From the NCBI RefSeq assembly GCF_018398315.1, contig NZ_JAHBRW010000001.1, positions 3,170,501-3,234,500 on the forward strand: 64,000 bases of DNA, given 5' to 3'. The position numbers and the translations under genes were made by a program. The notes under the pieces were generated by a model that was not told the DNA's origin, did no database searches, and worked only from the letters and a program-made list of their open reading frames with translations. The stretch's first letter is position 1; each line of letters opens with the position of its first letter. Of this stretch, positions 35,585 through 44,273 are shown in pieces. The stretch is from Chelatococcus sp. YT9. Lineage in GTDB: Bacteria > Pseudomonadota > Alphaproteobacteria > Rhizobiales > Beijerinckiaceae.

Positions 35585-36022
35585 CCCCGACGCGGCATTC
35601 GCACAGCCCATCGACATCACGAATGCCTTCAATCTTGGTGTTCTCGGAATGCAGGCAATGACCTTCGGCGATGGCCGGAAGGCGCGATCAGAAAATCAAC
35701 CTGCACGAACATGGTCGAGAGTTTCAACCGAAAGCGAAGTATCCAACGGCAGGGTCCGCGGATCGTGGCTTCTGTCCCGCTTGCGGCTCGACGACATCCT
35801 AGCGCATCTGGCCGCATGCAAGATCTCGATTGTCGACGGCCAGTTGGGCGCGGCAGTGCAACGGGTTCGATCCGGTCGCTCTATATCCGCAATCCTGATC
35901 TCACGCTCAGCGAAATCGCAGAGCTTATCCATCTCAGCCGAGACGGATAGCGGCCCTTGCGAAAGAAAGATCTGCGGGCCGCTTATGCGTCCTCTGTACT
36001 TACCGTGCTAAAGTCGTTCGGG
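35585..36022. pseudogene. intergenic region with possible decayed gene fragments
   Basis: No intact gene is visible in these 438 nt. On the plus strand near 35872-35949 one frame reads RSLYIRNPDLTLSEIAELIHLSRDG, similar in style to the second helix-turn-helix of AraC-type regulators, and a neighbouring frame near 35785 reads RLDDILAHLAA. On the minus strand near 35584-35684 a frame reads GHCLHSENTKIEGIRDVDG, then ends ECRVGVTFA, with no usable start. These could be frameshifted remnants of one or two genes. A chance origin is quite possible. Confidence 0.25.
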
Positions 36023-37270
36023 TCACGCGCCGCCGCTTGTGACGGCAAGCACGCCCATCGTCACCACATTAAGAAGAAGCGCATAGGTCACGAGCAGACG
36101 GAAGACCGGCAGACGCTCGCTTGTCAATGTGAGTGGCAGGAAGAGAAACAGGAGTGGCAACCAGTCCAGTGTGTAGCGCTGGACGTTGTACTGGGAATAG
36201 CCATTGGAATGGTAGAACAGCGTCACCCCGCCGATGATGACAGCTGTCAGACCGGCAATGACCACGTCCCGCCGCCAGGGGAGGAAGAAGGCGAAGAGCA
36301 CGAAAGGGCTCGCCGCCAACAAAGACGTCCCGTTGGAATCGAGGCCAGTCAACTGCGTCATCAGAGGGCCGGTGAATTCCGCATGGAACCCTTGCACGAA
36401 AAGGTAGAACAGGTTGAACAGCACGTAACGAGGCGAGAACAGGGCCTCCGCGATGCGCTGGCCGAGATAGCTATGTCCGTCCGGGACGATATAGCTGTAG
36501 CCGGTTTCGAGCGGATTGCCGAAGCGCAGCCCGTTGTAGATGAAATAGGCAATGAGCGCGATCGCGACTGGTACGGCAAACTCAATGAACTTTCGCCACC
36601 AGCTCGCGCGATTCAGGCTGAACAGGCCTTCGTCCCTGTCGAGGGCCAGCACGAATAGGAACGGCACGACAAGGATGGCCATTTGCCGGCACAGAAACGC
36701 AAGGCCGATGGCGATGCCCGCCATGATCAATCGTTTGTGCAGTGTTTCGTGCAGGGCCAGCGTCAGCAGGAAGAGCCCGACGACTTGGGCGAAGAACCAG
36801 ATGCCGTCTGCCCGCAGCGTGATGAAATAGACCGGCGAGCCAAAGGCCAGCGCCAACATCAACCACAGACGGGCATCGTCGCGGGCACCCATCGCCGCAA
36901 AGATGCGCCACCAGAGGGCCAGCGTCCCGGCGAAGAAGAGAAGACCGATGATCATGAAACCAGCGAAATGCGGACCGAACAGTGCCACGAAGGGCATCGC
37001 GACAAGGGCTGGCACAGGCGGGAAGATCACGTAACCGCGCCCGTCGACCATCGCACAGTCGCCGTCGAAACAGCGATCGACGTCGAAGCGACCGTGGAGA
37101 AAGGCTTCGGCGAGAAGCGCATAGCTGTTGGTGCCGCCGCTCTCCTGCAGGACGCGCACCAGAATGCCAGTGACGAACAGGGCGGCCATGGCGAGTGCCG
37201 CGACGGTCAAAAGCGTCCATCGGTCGAGCATGAAGCCACGCTTGGCGGGCTGATCAACGGCGGCTGTCAT
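36023..37270 (-). CDS. polytopic membrane protein, GT-C glycosyltransferase-like
   Basis: This 415-residue protein has about ten membrane helices. The first loop has paired acidic residues (HGRFDVDRCFDGDC) in the position where GT-C enzymes keep catalytic acids, followed by VIFPPVPALVAMPFVALFG. Polyprenyl-phosphate-sugar-using GT-C transferases share this pattern. It is convergent with the HAD-UbiA and GtrA pair and could use the lipid-linked sugar they would supply. I cannot name a specific family. The C-terminal helices end in a Ser/Gly/Ala tail. Confidence 0.7.
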   Translation of the reverse strand: MTAAVDQPAKRGFMLDRWTLLTVAALAMAALFVTGILVRVLQESGGTNSYALLAEAFLHGRFDVDRCFDGDCAMVDGRGYVIFPPVPALVAMPFVALFGPHFAGFMIIGLLFFAGTLALWWRIFAAMGARDDARLWLMLALAFGSPVYFITLRADGIWFFAQVVGLFLLTLALHETLHKRLIMAGIAIGLAFLCRQMAILVVPFLFVLALDRDEGLFSLNRASWWRKFIEFAVPVAIALIAYFIYNGLRFGNPLETGYSYIVPDGHSYLGQRIAEALFSPRYVLFNLFYLFVQGFHAEFTGPLMTQLTGLDSNGTSLLAASPFVLFAFFLPWRRDVVIAGLTAVIIGGVTLFYHSNGYSQYNVQRYTLDWLPLLFLFLPLTLTSERLPVFRLLVTYALLLNVVTMGVLAVTSGGA

Positions 37271-37483
37271 CGCACGATCCTGTCTCTGCTGCTGGCGCGA
37301 GCGTGAGCGCGGCGCGCAACCTCATGTATCGAAATGGCACGGTGCTAGCGTGTTGTACAGCATATCAGCAGAAGCCATGCCATTTCCCCCCGCTTTCCGC
37401 AGGCGATCGCCCGCAATAGACTGGCGGGCAGCGTTTTTCTAAGGATCGCTCGCAGGCGATCTATCAGGGCTGATGGAGGCGAT

Positions 37484-38248
37484 ATGTTCAAGGATCTGGC
37501 CGGCAAACGGGTACTGATAACCGGCTCAAGCACCGGGATCGGTGCGGCCGTCGCCCGTGGTTTTGCCGAGGCTGGTGCGCACGTCGTGGTGCATGGTCAT
37601 TCAAGCAAGGCAGAGGCAAATGCAGTCGTCGAGGCGATTCGCGGTCTGGGCGGACAGGCACAACTTGTCCTCGGCGACGTCAGCAACAGTGCTGGCGCGA
37701 AGCAGGTCGTCAACGATGCGGTTGCCGTGCTCGGTGGGCTCGATGTGCTCATCAACAACGCTGGCGCTTTGGTCAAGCGCGTACCTCTCGTTGAGATCGA
37801 TGACGCGCTTTACGACACGGTTTTGGATCTCAACGTGCGGTCCGTGATCGCGGCGACTCAGGCCGCCATTCCGCATCTGAAAGCCGCAGGTGGTGGTTCG
37901 ATCATCAATACCGCTTCCATTGCCGGCCGGAACGGGGGTGGCCCTGGGGCAGCCCTCTATGCCAGCGCAAAAGCCTTCGTCGCCAACGTCACGCGCAACA
38001 TGGCCAAGGAGTTCGCGCCTCACAATATTCGCGCGAATGCCGTGGCGCCGGGGGTCATCCTGACACCTTTCCACGAGCGTTTCTCAACGGCCGAGCAGCT
38101 GGAAACGATGCGGCTCACTATCCCCATGGGCCGGCTCGGCAAGCCGGAGGAATGCGTGGGCTCCTACCTCTTCCTCGCGTCTGCCGCCGCCAGTGGCTAC
38201 ATCACTGGCCAGGTTATCGAGGTCAACGGCGGCCAGCTGATGCCGTGA
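37484..38248 (+). CDS. short-chain dehydrogenase/reductase (SDR)
   Basis: This 254-residue classical SDR has the cofactor motif TGSSTGIGAAVARGF, NNAG in VLINNAGALV, catalytic Ser in INTASIAGRNG, and YASAK for the Tyr and Lys. The C-terminus FLASAAASGYITGQVIEVNGGQ is standard. The residues after strand 2 (HGHSSKAEA) suggest NADP. It resembles 3-oxoacyl-ACP reductase or glucose-dehydrogenase-type SDRs, but a substrate cannot be assigned. It is divergent from the GT-C-like gene and convergent with ureE. Confidence 0.88.
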   Translation: MFKDLAGKRVLITGSSTGIGAAVARGFAEAGAHVVVHGHSSKAEANAVVEAIRGLGGQAQLVLGDVSNSAGAKQVVNDAVAVLGGLDVLINNAGALVKRVPLVEIDDALYDTVLDLNVRSVIAATQAAIPHLKAAGGGSIINTASIAGRNGGGPGAALYASAKAFVANVTRNMAKEFAPHNIRANAVAPGVILTPFHERFSTAEQLETMRLTIPMGRLGKPEECVGSYLFLASAAASGYITGQVIEVNGGQLMP

Positions 38249-38258
38249 TACAGGCGCT

Positions 38259-38287
38259 CCGGGATCGGCTTTCCCACCGATCTCCGG
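38259..38287. terminator. hairpin between convergent SDR and ureE
   Basis: CCGGGATCGG (38259-38268) can pair with CCGATCTCCGG (38277-38287) with a small bulge, around an eight-base loop. It sits between two convergent stop codons and could end transcription from both sides. No T-run is present, so confidence is low. Confidence 0.35.
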
Positions 38288-38314
38288 AACCCCCTCGGGC
38301 TTCCCGCGAAACCT

Positions 38315-38995
38315 TCATTCCTTGCCGTGGTCATGCCCGTGGTGGGCATGGCTATGGTGGCGGTGGCCATGCTCCTCGCCATGATCCTCAGGGTGATCGT
38401 GGTCGTGATGATGGTCATGGCCGCAGCCGCAGGCGCCATGGGCGTGATGCGCATGATCATCCTTGTGCGCATGCGCATGGTGGTCATGATGCTTGTGATC
38501 ATGACCATGATCGCCATGGTGATGGTGACCATGATGGTGGCCGTGGTGATCGTGGCCACAGTCGTGGCCGGCGATCGCACGCTCGGGCCGGAAGGGACGC
38601 TCGACCGAGACCAGGCTGCACCCCTGCCCGCGGATCAGTTCCGCAACGGCATCGTCCTCAGCCACGTAGATCGCATCCTGCGTGACTTCCACCGCGGTAT
38701 GATTCTGGCCGAGATGCCAAAGCACGCGCATCAGCCGGAGAGGATTTTCCGCCTTCGCTTCGATGAGCTTCTCGTCCGCGGCCTTCACAGCGACGAGCCC
38801 GCCGTCCTCGAGCTTCAGCGCGTCGCCGTCGTTGAGCTGGGAGCCGTCGGGCAAGTGAAGATGGACATGAAGACCAGCACTCGCGGTGAGATGCGAGGGT
38901 GGGTTATCACGCGCGACATGGTCGAGCACGACCGTATCAACGACACGCTCCGCCTTCACTGCCGCCTTGCGGACGATGGCCGTGGCCTTGGTCAT
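38315..38995 (-). CDS. ureE: urease accessory protein UreE with very long His-rich tail
   Basis: This 226-residue protein starts at ATG 38995 behind AGAGGT. Residues 1-140 are the UreE fold: an N-terminal peptide-binding domain (VVLDHVARDN), then RLMRVLWHLGQNHTAVEV with the metal-binding His of the dimer interface, and YVAEDDAVAELIRGQGC. The last 80 or so residues contain about 40 His along with Asp, Gly and a CGCG segment, far beyond the 10-15 His of Klebsiella UreE. UreE delivers nickel to urease. No urease structural genes adjoin it; it lies near the urea transporter genes, with the GFA gene between. The tail should bind many Ni2+ ions. Confidence 0.9.
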   Translation of the reverse strand: MTKATAIVRKAAVKAERVVDTVVLDHVARDNPPSHLTASAGLHVHLHLPDGSQLNDGDALKLEDGGLVAVKAADEKLIEAKAENPLRLMRVLWHLGQNHTAVEVTQDAIYVAEDDAVAELIRGQGCSLVSVERPFRPERAIAGHDCGHDHHGHHHGHHHHGDHGHDHKHHDHHAHAHKDDHAHHAHGACGCGHDHHHDHDHPEDHGEEHGHRHHSHAHHGHDHGKE

Positions 38996-39039
38996 TGCAT
39001 ATACCTCTTTGGACCCCTGTCCCTCTCGGACGTACTGTG

Positions 39040-39399
39040 TCAGCGGCTGCGGCCGTCAAAGGGCGTGGGGCTCAGGGCCGACACGTCGACGCCATCGAGG
39101 CAGCGCACATTGATGGCGCGCATCGGTGTACCATCCGGCATCGCGCCTTCCGCGAAGGGTTCGACACCGCAGTTGCCGCAGAAACGATGGCGGATGCGCA
39201 TAGTGTTGAACTGGTAGTCCTTCAGTGTGTCCTCGCCCGCTTCGAGCGTGAACTGATCCGCTGGCACGAATGTCAGAATGAGGCCGTGCTTGGAGCAGAT
39301 CGAGCAATTGCAGCTGATAACATTGGACAGGTCTGCATTCGCCGAGAATTGCACGGCGCCGCAATGACAGCGCCCCTCGAAATGTTGCGTTTCGCTCAT
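39040..39399 (-). CDS. GFA-family zinc-binding protein
   Basis: This 119-residue protein has the cysteine pattern of the GFA/CENP-V family: GRCHCGAVQFSA, SCNCSICSKHG and HRFCGNCGVEPF. These cysteines hold two zinc ions. The founding member was described as glutathione-dependent formaldehyde-activating enzyme, but most homologues have no proven reaction. It lies between urtE and ureE on the same strand, 44 nt from ureE, and is not a known urea-use gene. Confidence 0.88.
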   Translation of the reverse strand: MSETQHFEGRCHCGAVQFSANADLSNVISCNCSICSKHGLILTFVPADQFTLEAGEDTLKDYQFNTMRIRHRFCGNCGVEPFAEGAMPDGTPMRAINVRCLDGVDVSALSPTPFDGRSR

Positions 39400-39461
39400 C
39401 GGTCACCCGCTCGCTGGACCGCATCGACATGCGGCAGGCGGCATGACTAGCACGAAGTGGC

Positions 39462-40157
39462 CTAGACGGACAGCTTCCGCCGCACCTCGGCGTCGACCAT
39501 CTCGGCCCGCGTCCCCGCCAGGACGACCTGCCCGCGCTCCATCACCGCGAAGCTGTCGCAGAGATCACGCGCGAACTCAAAATACTGTTCAACAAGGAGA
39601 ATTGCCATGTCCCCCTTGTTGCGGAGGTAATCGATCGCGCGGCCGATATCCTTGATGACCGAGGGCTGGATACCTTCCGTCGGTTCGTCGAGCACCAGCA
39701 ATCGCGGACGGGTGACAAGGGCCCGGCCAATCGCGAGCTGCTGCTGTTGTCCCCCCGAGAGGTCACCGCCTCGCCGGTGCAGCATGTCCTTCAGCACAGG
39801 GAACAGGTTGAAGATGTCCTCGGGGACCGTCTGATCGCGCCGCTTGAGCGGCGCGAAGCCCGTTTCCAGGTTCTCCTTGACGCTGAGCAGGGGAAAGATT
39901 TCCCGCCCCTGCGGAACGAAGGCAATGCCGTGGCGCGCCCGCTCATAGGGCGGCAGGCGCTTCAGATCCTGTCCGTCGAGGCTGATGGTGCCGCGCGATA
40001 CCGGCTGCTGCCCGACGATGGCGCGTAGCAGAGAGGTCTTGCCCACGCCGTTGCGCCCGAGCACGCAAGTGACTTTCCCGACGGCGGCACTGAGCGAGAT
40101 GCCACGCAGCGCCTGGGCGGCGCCATAATGGAGATCGATGGCGTCAACAATGAGCAT
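39462..40157 (-). CDS. urtE: urea ABC transporter ATPase UrtE
   Basis: This 231-residue ATPase of the branched-chain amino acid/urea (LivF) type has Walker A GRNGVGKTSLL, signature LSGGQQQQLAIGRAL, Walker B LLVLDEPTEGIQ and an H-loop region (MAILLVEQYFEFARDL). The stretch EGIQPSVI is typical of UrtE. It is the last transporter gene; the 74 nt before it contain a palindrome. Confidence 0.95.
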   Translation of the reverse strand: MLIVDAIDLHYGAAQALRGISLSAAVGKVTCVLGRNGVGKTSLLRAIVGQQPVSRGTISLDGQDLKRLPPYERARHGIAFVPQGREIFPLLSVKENLETGFAPLKRRDQTVPEDIFNLFPVLKDMLHRRGGDLSGGQQQQLAIGRALVTRPRLLVLDEPTEGIQPSVIKDIGRAIDYLRNKGDMAILLVEQYFEFARDLCDSFAVMERGQVVLAGTRAEMVDAEVRRKLSV

Positions 40158-40173
40158 GGCTGGCGCTTTCGCT

Positions 40174-40192
40174 CCTCCCCCTCGCGGGGAGG
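40174..40192. repeat. short palindrome between urtD and urtE
   Basis: CCTCCCC (40174-40180) and GGGGAGG (40186-40192) form a seven-pair stem with a five-base loop. It resembles a shortened copy of the CCTCTCCCC...GGGGAGAGG repeats found elsewhere in the window. Confidence 0.6.
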
Positions 40193-40231
40193 TGTAGGGG
40201 CTGGAAGAGGCGGTCAGTGATCAATGCCATC

Positions 40232-40990
40232 TCACCGCCCCAGGTAGACTTCGATGACGCGCTCATTGGCGGAGACCGCATCAATGGAGCCTTCGGCCAG
40301 CACCGATCCTTCATGCAGCACGGTTACCTTGCAATCGAGGTCGCGGACGAAGGCCATGTCATGCTCGACAACGACGACCGTATGATCCCGCGCGATCTCG
40401 CGCAGCAGGCGCGCGGTCTCCTCTGTTTCGGCGTCGGTCATGCCGGCCACAGGCTCGTCGACCAGGAGCAGCTTTGGATCCTGTCCGAGCAGCATTGCGA
40501 TTTCGAGCCATTGCTTCTGCCCGTGACTGAGGTCGGCGGCCGGTCGCTCGCGATGATCGATCAGCCGCACTTTTCTCAGAATCTCGTCAATCTTCTCGTC
40601 CGCGATGTGGTTGCGCGCGCCGAACAAAGCCGACCAGGGGCCGCGCTCGCCCTTCAGCGCCAGCCGGATGTTGTCGGCAACGGTGTGGCTTTCGAAGACC
40701 GTGGGCTTCTGAAACTTCCTGCCGATACCGAGCTCGGCGATGGCCGCCTCGTCGAGCCTCGTGAGATCAACCGTGCCGCCGAACATGACATCCCCCTCGT
40801 CGGGGCGTGTCTTGCCGGTAATCACGTCCATCATGGTTGTCTTGCCGGCGCCGTTGGGGCCGATGATGGCGCGCATCTCGTTCGGCGCCATGGCAAGCGA
40901 CAGATTGTTGAGCGCCCGGAACCCATCGAAGGTGACATTGACCCCGTCGAGATAGAGGAGGGCACTGGTCAGAGTGGTGTTGAGCATCAC
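40232..40990 (-). CDS. urtD: urea ABC transporter ATPase UrtD
   Basis: This 252-residue LivG-type ATPase has Walker A GPNGAGKTTMMDVITG, signature LSHGQKQWLEIAMLL (the SHGQKQWLEI form is UrtD-specific), Walker B LLLVDEPVAGMTDAE and an H-loop (VVVVEHDMAFV). It pairs with UrtE to energise the UrtB/UrtC channel. The gene starts two bases after the urtC stop codon. Confidence 0.96.
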   Translation of the reverse strand: MMLNTTLTSALLYLDGVNVTFDGFRALNNLSLAMAPNEMRAIIGPNGAGKTTMMDVITGKTRPDEGDVMFGGTVDLTRLDEAAIAELGIGRKFQKPTVFESHTVADNIRLALKGERGPWSALFGARNHIADEKIDEILRKVRLIDHRERPAADLSHGQKQWLEIAMLLGQDPKLLLVDEPVAGMTDAETEETARLLREIARDHTVVVVEHDMAFVRDLDCKVTVLHEGSVLAEGSIDAVSANERVIEVYLGR

Positions 40991-40992
40991 AT

Positions 40993-42135
40993 CTACTCCG
41001 CGGCCGCCTGCGGCACGGGCGCGCCGGCGGCACGATCATCGGCACGGGGACGATTGAGTTTCTGAAGGAGGCCCAAGATGCCTTTGGGCATATACAGCGT
41101 CACTAGGACGAAGAGCGCGCCGAGGGCAAAGAGCCAGATCTCCGGCAAGGCCCCGGTGAGCCAGGTCTTGGCAAAATTCACGACGACCGCGCCCAGAGCC
41201 GCACCGACAAGCGTGCCACGTCCCCCCACGGCGACCCAGATGACCGCCTCGATGGAATTGGCAGGTGCGAACTCCTGTGGGTTGATGATGCCGACCTGCG
41301 GCACGTAGAGCGCGCCGGCGATCCCCGCCATCATTGCTGAGACCGTGAAGGCGAGGAGTTTGTAGTGCTCAACGCGATAGCCGAGGAAGCGCGCCCGTGA
41401 TTCCGCGTCGCGGATCGCCACCAGCACCTTGCCGTAGGTGGAGGTCACCATCACCCGCGCGATGAGGTAGCCAACGGCTAACGCCACCGCGCTCGCCGCA
41501 AAGAGCGTGACGCGCATGCCTTGCGCCTGGACGTTGAAGCCGAGCAGGTCCTTGAAGTCCGTGAGGCCGTTGTTCCCGCCGAACCCCATATCGTTCCGGA
41601 AGAAGGCGAGCAGCAGCGCGAAGGTCATCGCCTGGGTGATGATGGAGAGATAGACGCCCGTGACCCGCGAGCGGAAGGCGAGCCAGCCGAAGACGAAGGC
41701 GAGCAGCCCCGGGACGAGAACCACCATCACGATCGCGAAGGGGAAGGACGAGAAGCCGTACCAGTACCAGGGTAGCTCCTGCCAGTTCAGGAACACCATG
41801 AAATCCGGCAGCACTGGATTGCCATAGACGCCCCGCGTGCCGATCTGGCGCATGAGATACATGCCCATCGCATAGCCGCCGAGCGCGAAGAACGCCCCAT
41901 GTCCCAGTGAAAGGATACCGCAGTAGCCCCAGACGAGATCGAGTGCGACGGCAAGCAGGGCATAGCAGAGATATTTGCCCATCAGCGAGACAGCGTAGGT
42001 CGGTACATGCAAGGGGGAGGTCGGCGGCAGCATGAGATTGGAGGAGGCGACGAGCACGGTCACGGCCGCGAGAATGCCGAGGAAGATCCGCCCCTTGCCG
42101 TCGACCAGCTTGAGGATGAAGGGCTGGCGGGTCAT
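40993..42135 (-). CDS. urtC: urea ABC transporter permease UrtC
   Basis: This 380-residue LivM-type permease is called from ATG 42135 (MTRQPFILKLVDGKG), behind AAGGGG; the frame extends to 42222 without homology. Its many helices include GKYLCYALLAVALDLVWGYCGILSLGHGAFFALGGYAMGMYLMR, typical of UrtC with its extra loop before EFAPANSIE. It forms the membrane channel with UrtB. A 256-nt repeat-rich gap separates it from urtB. Confidence 0.95.
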   Translation of the reverse strand: MTRQPFILKLVDGKGRIFLGILAAVTVLVASSNLMLPPTSPLHVPTYAVSLMGKYLCYALLAVALDLVWGYCGILSLGHGAFFALGGYAMGMYLMRQIGTRGVYGNPVLPDFMVFLNWQELPWYWYGFSSFPFAIVMVVLVPGLLAFVFGWLAFRSRVTGVYLSIITQAMTFALLLAFFRNDMGFGGNNGLTDFKDLLGFNVQAQGMRVTLFAASAVALAVGYLIARVMVTSTYGKVLVAIRDAESRARFLGYRVEHYKLLAFTVSAMMAGIAGALYVPQVGIINPQEFAPANSIEAVIWVAVGGRGTLVGAALGAVVVNFAKTWLTGALPEIWLFALGALFVLVTLYMPKGILGLLQKLNRPRADDRAAGAPVPQAAAE

Positions 42136-42391
42136 CGGGCGGTCCCCTTGCGCGGCAACGCACGCGATTGTGGATTCTCTTCCCCTGCACACGCTGGCGC
42201 GTGCTCCGGCCGGGAATGACATACGTGGGAATGAAACGCGGGTGTGATCCCCGGCGCCATGCCAGGCTGGCTTTTGCCGGCTTGGCTCACCGTTAAGCGT
42301 GACACGGCTGCAGCCGTTTCACGGCGGCGGGAAGGGGAACCAGGGAGCGGTGTGGCATGCATGTCATGCCCGGCGCGGTGCTGAACAATCA
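42136..42391. repeat. repeat-rich gap between urtB and urtC
   Basis: No gene is visible. The gap contains the perfect palindrome CGGCTGCAGCCG near 42305, the inverted pair GGCATG / CATGCC near 42353-42369, and the element CGGGAAGGGGAACCAGG near 42329, which nearly matches CGGGAAGGGGATCCAGG at 52634. A CCGGGAATGACA-like end near 42210 also resembles the repeat after gcvP. Confidence 0.55.
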
Positions 42392-43990
42392 TCATGCTTC
42401 CACCGAGCGGCCCTTCAGGGCGAATAGCCCGCGCGGCCTTTTTTGGATGAACAGGATCAGGAAGACGAGGAGCAGGATCTTGCCGAGCACAGCGCCTGCG
42501 TAGGGCTCGAGAAACTTGTTGGCGACCCCGAGCGTGAGCGCCGAGACGAATGTGCCCCAGAGATTGCCGACGCCGCCGAAGACCACCACCATGAAGGAAT
42601 CGATGATGTAGCTCTGGCCGAGGTTCGGCGAGACATTGTCGATCTGCGACAGAGCCACACCCGCTACCCCGGCGATGCCTGAACCCAGCGCGAAGGCGAG
42701 CATGTCGACGCGCGGCGTGCGGATGCCCATGGCCGACGCCATGCGGCGGTTCTGGGTCACCGCGCGCATTCTGAGGCCGAAAGACGTCAGCTTGAGCACC
42801 GCGATCAGACCGAGGAACACGCACAGGCTGAAGATGACGATCCACAGCCGGCCGTAGGTAATCGTGACGCCCATGACGTCGAAGGCGCCTGCCATGTAGG
42901 AGGGCGCGCCGACCTCCCGGTTCGTCGGCCCGAAGATCGAGCGCACGGCCTGTTGCAGGATGAGGCTGATGCCCCAGGTCGCAAGCAGCGTTTCCAGCGG
43001 CCGGCCATAGAGATGGCGGATAACAAGGCGCTCGATGAGCGCCCCGACACCGCCTGCGACGAGGAAGGCGAGCGGGAGGGCGACGGGTAGCGACCAGTCG
43101 AACAGGCCGGGGAAACGGGTGCGGCAGATTTCCTGCACCACGAAGGTGGTGTAGGCGCCGATCATCACCATCTCGCCGTGCGCCATGTTGATGATGCCCA
43201 TGACACCGAAGGTGATGGCGAGGCCGATCGCGGCGAGCAGCAGCACGGAGCCAAGTGATAGCCCGTACCAGATGTTCTGGACAGTGGCGGCGATGGCGAG
43301 CTTGCGCTCGATAGTGGCAATCGCGGTTTCGGCAGCAAGCTTGAGAACCGGGGACCCGCGGCCCGCCACCTGGGTAAGCATGGAGCGCGCGTCCTGGTCG
43401 CCCCGCGCTGCGACAATATCGACGGCTGCGATGCGATCACTATCCGTGATGCCGTCGGCGGTGAGAAAAATGGCGGCTTGGGCCTGAATCAGCGCCTGCT
43501 TCACGCTGCTGTCACGTTCGGCCGCGATGGCCTTGGCGAGAACGGGCAATGTCGCCGCGTCGCGGGAGCGGTAGACGGCCTCGGCCGCCTGGCGCCGTTT
43601 GGATGCTTCCGGCGACATCAGCGTCAGCGTGCCGACCGCCGCCTCGACCGCGCGCCGCACGCGGTTGTTGAGGCGCACGGGCTTGAGGCCAGTTGGGGCC
43701 GGTGTCACAACCTCGCCAGTCGTCGCGTCGCGGACGTTTCCGCCCGCGTCCTTGTAAAAGAGGGCCCTGTCCAAGGGGCGGTATAGCAGGCGATTGTCGC
43801 CCAAGGCGTCGAGCACCGCCTCTGCGGTCGGTGCGCCGCTTTCTGCAACTGCGGCAACGCCTTTCTCGATCTCGGCATAATTGTCGGTGGCGAGTGCCGC
43901 AAAGGGCGCCTTCGCCTCTGCGAAAGCCGGCTGGATGACGGCAGCAACGAGGATGCCGAAAAGTGACAAGAGCCTGATCAGTGATGACAT
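42392..43990 (-). CDS. urtB: urea ABC transporter permease UrtB
   Basis: This 532-residue protein has a signal peptide (LIRLLSLFGILVAAVIQPAFA) and a periplasmic helical domain of about 200 residues (YAEIEKGVAAVAESGAPTAEAVL) that is normal for UrtB. A LivH-type permease follows (YGLSLGSVLLLAAIGLAITFGVMGIINMAHGEMVMIGAYTTF). It forms the channel with UrtC. The 283 nt between urtA and urtB contain strong palindromes that could lower read-through relative to urtA. Confidence 0.95.
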   Translation of the reverse strand: MSSLIRLLSLFGILVAAVIQPAFAEAKAPFAALATDNYAEIEKGVAAVAESGAPTAEAVLDALGDNRLLYRPLDRALFYKDAGGNVRDATTGEVVTPAPTGLKPVRLNNRVRRAVEAAVGTLTLMSPEASKRRQAAEAVYRSRDAATLPVLAKAIAAERDSSVKQALIQAQAAIFLTADGITDSDRIAAVDIVAARGDQDARSMLTQVAGRGSPVLKLAAETAIATIERKLAIAATVQNIWYGLSLGSVLLLAAIGLAITFGVMGIINMAHGEMVMIGAYTTFVVQEICRTRFPGLFDWSLPVALPLAFLVAGGVGALIERLVIRHLYGRPLETLLATWGISLILQQAVRSIFGPTNREVGAPSYMAGAFDVMGVTITYGRLWIVIFSLCVFLGLIAVLKLTSFGLRMRAVTQNRRMASAMGIRTPRVDMLAFALGSGIAGVAGVALSQIDNVSPNLGQSYIIDSFMVVVFGGVGNLWGTFVSALTLGVANKFLEPYAGAVLGKILLLVFLILFIQKRPRGLFALKGRSVEA

Positions 43991-44050
43991 GGGATCGAGC
44001 CCGCCTGGCCTTTCGTGGATAACAGCGCCACCGCATGGGGAGTTTGGGTG

Positions 44051-44215
44051 CCTCTCCCGGCGGGGAGCGGCAGGGTGAGGGGGACCCGTCTCTCTCTGTA
44101 GCGGGAATTTTCCCTCACCCGGCCGCTGCGGCCACCTCTCCCCGCCATATCGGCTGTTGCCGATATGGCTTCATCTCAAGCGCAACATGGCTAGAGCCAT
44201 GTTGCCGGGTAGAGG
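44051..44215. repeat. multi-hairpin palindromic repeat between urtA and urtB
   Basis: Two near-perfect hairpins stand side by side: GCCATATCGGC (44144-44154) with GCCGATATGGC (44159-44169), and CAACATGGCT (44183-44192) with AGCCATGTTG (44195-44204). CACCTCT and AGAGGTG arms enclose them, so a branched structure can form in the urtAB transcript. The left part, 44051-44083, is a copy of the CCTCTCCC...GTGAGGGGG repeat family seen at 54466 and 59641. No coding potential is apparent. Confidence 0.8.
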
Positions 44216-44273
44216 TGAAGAGCCGCTCCGGCCTATGCACTCCCCTGCACTGACAGGGAAGTGTGCATTCCAG

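Noticed and set aside
38327-39217. A Met/Val-rich 296-codon frame opposite ureE, resembling a membrane protein
   Set aside because: Its hydrophobic look comes from reading the CAT/CAC His codons of the UreE tail in reverse (ATG/GTG); there is no ribosome-binding site or domain.
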